From Halorussus marinus (GTDB taxonomy: Archaea; Halobacteriota; Halobacteria; Halobacteriales; Haladaptataceae), in contig NZ_SBIV01000002.1 in assembly GCF_004765795.1 (NCBI RefSeq), positions 372,001 through 436,000 of the forward strand: a DNA stretch of 64,000 nucleotides, in the 5' to 3' direction. The translations under genes were made by a program, and so were the position numbers. The notes under the pieces are model-generated. The model had not been told where the DNA came from. It saw nothing but the letters and a program-made list of their open reading frames with translations, and made no database searches. This document shows positions 61,382 through 64,000 of the stretch, one piece after another. Each line of letters starts with the position of its first letter. Positions within the stretch are counted from its first letter, which is position 1.

Positions 61382-62362
61382 ATGGATACCTACGAACTCA
61401 TCGCGCGCAACACCGACGAGGTCGTCACCGACGAGGAGGTGCGCGAGCTCGCCGAGGCCCCCGAGGGCAAGCGGGTGTACGTCGGCTACGAGCCGTCGGG
61501 CGTGCTCCACATCGGCCACATGCTCACCGCGAACAAGCTCATCGACCTCCAGGAGGCCGGCATGGAGGTCGTGGTCCTGCTGGCCGACGTCCACGCCTAC
61601 CTCAACGGGAAGGGGAGTTTCGAGGAGATAGAGGAGACCGCAGAGAAGATGCGCCAGCAGTTCCTCGCGTACGGCCTCGACGCCGAGCGGACCGAGTTCG
61701 TCTACGGCTCGGAGTACCAACTCGACGAGGAGTACGCCCTCGACCTCCACAAGCTCGAACTCGACACCACGCTCAACCGCGCCCAGCGCGCGATGGCCGA
61801 GATTCAGGGCGACGAGACCGCGAAGGTCAGCCACGTCGTCTACCCCCTGATGCAGGCGCTCGACATCGAGTACCTCGATCTCGACCTCGCGGTCGGCGGT
61901 CTCGACCAGCGGAAGGTCCACATGCTGATGCGCGAGGAGTTGCCCGAGATCGGCTACGACGCCCGGCCGTGTCTCCACACGCCGATCCTCGCGGACCTCG
62001 GGACCGGCGAGGGGAAGATGTCGAGCAGTTCGGGGGTCACCATCTCGATGGAAGACAGCCCCGAGGACATAGCGGAGAAGGTCAACTCGGCGTTCTGTCC
62101 GCCGACCCGCGACCCGGAGGGCGACCTCGAAAACCCCGTGCTGGAGATCTTCCGGTACCACGTCTTCCCGCGGTTCGAGACGGTCGTCGTCGAGCGCCCC
62201 GACGAGTACGGCGGGGACTTAGAGTACGACGACTACGAGTCGCTCGCGGCGGACCTCGAGGGCGGCGAGCTCCACCCCGCGGACGCGAAAGGCGCGCTGG
62301 CCGAGTACCTGAACGAACTCGTCGCGCCCGGCCGCGAGAAACTCCGGGAGCTCGAAGAGTAG
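61382..62362 (+). CDS. tyrS: Tyrosyl-tRNA synthetase
   Basis: This 326-residue class I synthetase is of the archaeal/eukaryotic type. It has the HIGH-like GYEPSGVLHIGHM (about residue 44), LADVHAYLNGKGSFEEI, VYPLMQALDIEYLDLDLAVGG for tyrosine binding, and KMSSSSG (about 212). It charges tRNA-Tyr. The ATG at 61382 gives the usual family length. There is no C-terminal S4 domain, as expected for archaea. Confidence 0.96.
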   Translation: MDTYELIARNTDEVVTDEEVRELAEAPEGKRVYVGYEPSGVLHIGHMLTANKLIDLQEAGMEVVVLLADVHAYLNGKGSFEEIEETAEKMRQQFLAYGLDAERTEFVYGSEYQLDEEYALDLHKLELDTTLNRAQRAMAEIQGDETAKVSHVVYPLMQALDIEYLDLDLAVGGLDQRKVHMLMREELPEIGYDARPCLHTPILADLGTGEGKMSSSSGVTISMEDSPEDIAEKVNSAFCPPTRDPEGDLENPVLEIFRYHVFPRFETVVVERPDEYGGDLEYDDYESLAADLEGGELHPADAKGALAEYLNELVAPGREKLRELEE

Positions 62363-62449
62363 CCGCCGCGTCCCGGTCCTAACAGCTCGCGTATAGAAGC
62401 TCGCTTCACCAAGCACTCAAGTTTCCGTCAGTCGTTCGGTCCGATAGCC

Positions 62450-62515
62450 ATGCACGCCGAGACGCGCGCGGGAGCTGGCGTTCGACGCCAGTTAGCTCCC
62501 GTCGACGGGGGATGA
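62450..62515 (+). CDS. Leader mini-ORF overlapping the lipoprotein hydrolase start
   Basis: ATG at 62450 opens a 21-codon ORF (MHAETRAGAGVRRQLAPV and DGG) ending in TGA, which overlaps the downstream ATG as ATGA (62512-62515). A TATA-like CAAGTTT lies about 29 nt upstream. A strong hairpin (62470-62500) lies inside it. Translation of the leader would open that hairpin and bring ribosomes to the next start. The peptide itself looks unremarkable. Confidence 0.4.
   Translation: MHAETRAGAGVRRQLAPVDGG
62470..62500 (+). promoter_or_regulatory. Stem-loop just upstream of the lipoprotein hydrolase start
   Basis: CTGGCGT (62475-62481) pairs with ACGCCAG (62485-62491) across a 3-nt loop, and GGGAG (62470-62474) pairs with CTCCC (62496-62500) beyond a 4-nt bulge. 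The structure ends 12 nt before the ATG and could hide the GGGG ribosome-binding sequence. Confidence 0.5.
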
Positions 62516-63939
62516 GTCGCATCGACCGCCGAGAGGTTCTGGCCGCCGCCGGATCGACGCTGGCCGCCGTGCTCGCCGGCTGTCAGGGCGGGGGCGCCGA
62601 CCGGTCGACGACCGCGACGACCGCGGAGACGCCGACCGAGACCGCCGGAGACGCGGACGCGACGACCACCGCGGACGCGGCCGACCCGAAGCGCCGCGCC
62701 CGGGAGTTCGTCGGCCTGATCGACGAGGGGGCCTACGAGCGCGCCCACGACCGATTCAACCAGACTGCCGCCGAGCAGATCAGCCCCGACCAGTTAGCAC
62801 AGCTCTGGACCGGGCTCGAAGACCAACTCGGCGACTTTCTGTCGCTGTCGGAGCTCGAGACCGTCGACCAGGACGGCGTCGACGTGGTGACCGGGATCGC
62901 GACGTTCGAGAACGGTCGCCGCGAGGTCGAAATCTCGTTCGGCCCGGAGGGGATCGCGGGGTTCTGGATCCGGCGAGTCACGGGCGAGTGGTCGGCGCCG
63001 TCGTACGCCGACGAGTCGGCGTTCACCGAGCGTGCGGTCTCGCTGGAAGCGACCGACGACTGCACGCTGGACGGGACCCTGACGGTGCCCGAAGGCGTCG
63101 AGGAGGCGCCGGGGGTCGTGCTCGTCCACGGGCAGGGCCCGAGCGACCGCGACGGCACCGTCGGGCCGAACAAGCCCTACAAGGACCTCGCGTGGGGGCT
63201 GGCCTCCCGAGGGGTGGCTGTCCTCCGATACGACAAGCGCACGCAGGCCTGCGACGTCGATTTCGCGGACGTGACTATCGACGAGGCGGTGACCGACGAC
63301 GCACTGACCGCGATCGAACGGCTCCGCGAGACCGACGCGGTCGCCGCCGACGACGTCGTCGTCGCGGGCCACAGCATCGGCGCGACGCTCGCGCCCCGGA
63401 TCGCGGCCCGGGACGGCGACCTCGCCGGCGTCGTCATGCTCGCGCCGCTGGCCCGGACCGTGACCGAGGCGATCACCGACCAGAGCGAGTACCTCGCCGA
63501 GCGCGACGGCACGGTGACCGACGCCGAGCGCGACCAACTCGACCAAGCCGAACGCATCGTCGAGCAGATTCGGTCGGGGAACATCACGGACGAGGAGGTC
63601 GTCTACCTCGGCGGCGACGAGTACTGGCGGAGCCTTCGGGAGTACGACGCCGTGGCGGCCGCCGCGGAGATAGACGCCCCCCGGCTGGTGTTGCAGGGCG
63701 AGCGCGACTATCAGGTCACCGTCGAGGAGGACCTCGCGGAGTGGCGCGAGGCGCTCGGCGAGGACCCGGGCGTCAGCTTCCGGACGTACCCCCGGCTCAA
63801 CCACCTGTTCATGCCGGGCGAGGGAAAGCCCGGACGGGGAGAGTACTTCCGGGAGAACCACGTCGCCAAAGCGGTCGTGACCGACGTCGCGTCGTTCGCG
63901 GCCGAAGTCACCGCCGAGGGGACGACGACCGTCGAGTAG
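62512..63939 (+). CDS. Tat-exported lipoprotein alpha/beta hydrolase with DUF3887-like domain
   Basis: This 475-residue protein has a twin-arginine lipoprotein signal: DRREVLAAAGSTLAAVLAGC with the lipidated Cys at residue 24. A Thr/Ala-rich linker and a DUF3887-like domain (about 60-165, FVGLIDEGAYERAHDRFNQT) precede an alpha/beta hydrolase (about 195-475) with VLVHGQGPSDRDGTVGPNK, the nucleophile elbow AGHSIGA (Ser about 288), LVLQGERDYQVT and YPRLNHLFM with the late histidine. It is probably an extracellular membrane-anchored esterase. A 21-codon leader ORF overlaps its start. Confidence 0.9.
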   Translation: MSRIDRREVLAAAGSTLAAVLAGCQGGGADRSTTATTAETPTETAGDADATTTADAADPKRRAREFVGLIDEGAYERAHDRFNQTAAEQISPDQLAQLWTGLEDQLGDFLSLSELETVDQDGVDVVTGIATFENGRREVEISFGPEGIAGFWIRRVTGEWSAPSYADESAFTERAVSLEATDDCTLDGTLTVPEGVEEAPGVVLVHGQGPSDRDGTVGPNKPYKDLAWGLASRGVAVLRYDKRTQACDVDFADVTIDEAVTDDALTAIERLRETDAVAADDVVVAGHSIGATLAPRIAARDGDLAGVVMLAPLARTVTEAITDQSEYLAERDGTVTDAERDQLDQAERIVEQIRSGNITDEEVVYLGGDEYWRSLREYDAVAAAAEIDAPRLVLQGERDYQVTVEEDLAEWREALGEDPGVSFRTYPRLNHLFMPGEGKPGRGEYFRENHVAKAVVTDVASFAAEVTAEGTTTVE

Positions 63940-63943
63940 CCGA

Positions 63944-64000
63944 CTACTCGAAGCCCCCGCCCATCATCCCGCCCATCCCGAAACTCGCCAGCAGTCCCGA
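63944..64000 (-). CDS. C-terminal end of a protein (rest beyond window)
   Basis: The minus strand reads into the window as SGLLASFGMGGMMGGGFE followed by TAG at 63944-63946. Only 18 residues are visible. The Gly/Met-rich end resembles tails of several unrelated proteins (chaperonins, SRP54), so no family is assigned. It is convergent with the hydrolase, 4 nt from its stop. Confidence 0.5.
   Translation of the reverse strand, partial: SGLLASFGMGGMMGGGFE

Overview
The window is GC-rich haloarchaeal (class Halobacteria) chromosome. The evidence is the acidic (Asp/Glu-rich, Lys-poor) proteins, archaeal-type information genes (eIF2-gamma, Rpo7, Spt4, S19e, S24e, S27ae, TBP, PriL, an RFC-like ATPase, Hjc), a fused Kae1-Bud32, a halobacterial transducer, Agl23, a PGF-CTERM surface protein and TATA boxes about 28 nt upstream of leaderless start codons. 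The genus cannot be fixed from the sequence alone; Halorussus-like is a guess. No rRNA, tRNA, CRISPR array, IS element or integrase was seen. It reads as core chromosome with a few lineage-specific surface and regulatory genes.

Layout. 1-5.8 kb: truncated chemotaxis transducer, PepF oligopeptidase, M28 peptidase, TruA, SHOCT membrane protein. 5.8-8.7 kb: leftward translation cluster S19e, PDCD5-like protein, PP-loop ATPase, HisRS. 8.8-13.3 kb: flippase-like membrane protein, ThiL, site-2 protease, AEC transporter, DUF7123-like protein. 13.5-19.8 kb: large leftward information operon eIF2-gamma, PIN protein, Rpo7, Spt4, dephospho-CoA kinase, S24e, S27ae, Kae1-Bud32, MoaE; a structured repeat lies inside it. 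20-25.7 kb: zinc-ribbon HTH regulator, DUF5787-like protein, UspA, MobA, arylsulfotransferase-like surface protein, MBL hydrolase. 25.8-31 kb: AAA ATPase, Agl23, thiolase, XRE/DUF2178 pair. 31-40.4 kb: aldehyde:ferredoxin oxidoreductase, cation/proton antiporter, acyl-CoA ligase, MBL hydrolase, SerRS, EamA half-transporter, SnoaL-like protein. 40.5-50.6 kb: PriL, small membrane protein, second copy of the structured repeat, SWIM protein, Hjc, SAH hydrolase, acidic secreted protein, MTA/SAH deaminase, catalytically dead M48-like protein, HisG, TBP. 50.7-64 kb: TrmG10, DUF7504/GAF signalling pair, RFC-like ATPase, Thr/Glu-repeat surface protein, RNase Z, nucleoside phosphorylase, DUF460 protein, TyrRS, Tat lipoprotein hydrolase.

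Functional links. Three molybdopterin-related genes (MoaE, MobA, AOR) are present. SAH hydrolase, the MTA/SAH deaminase and a nucleoside phosphorylase could form an S-adenosylmethionine by-product salvage route. Several tRNA functions (TruA, HisRS, Kae1-Bud32, SerRS, TrmG10, RNase Z, TyrRS) are scattered through the window.

The least explained signals are noncoding: a multi-hairpin intergenic element present twice, with a near-identical 99-nt core and a 5' hairpin kept by different sequences; palindromes over the TATA boxes of two regulator genes and beside that of tbp; and two very short ORFs whose stop codons overlap the start codons of hjc and of a lipoprotein hydrolase.
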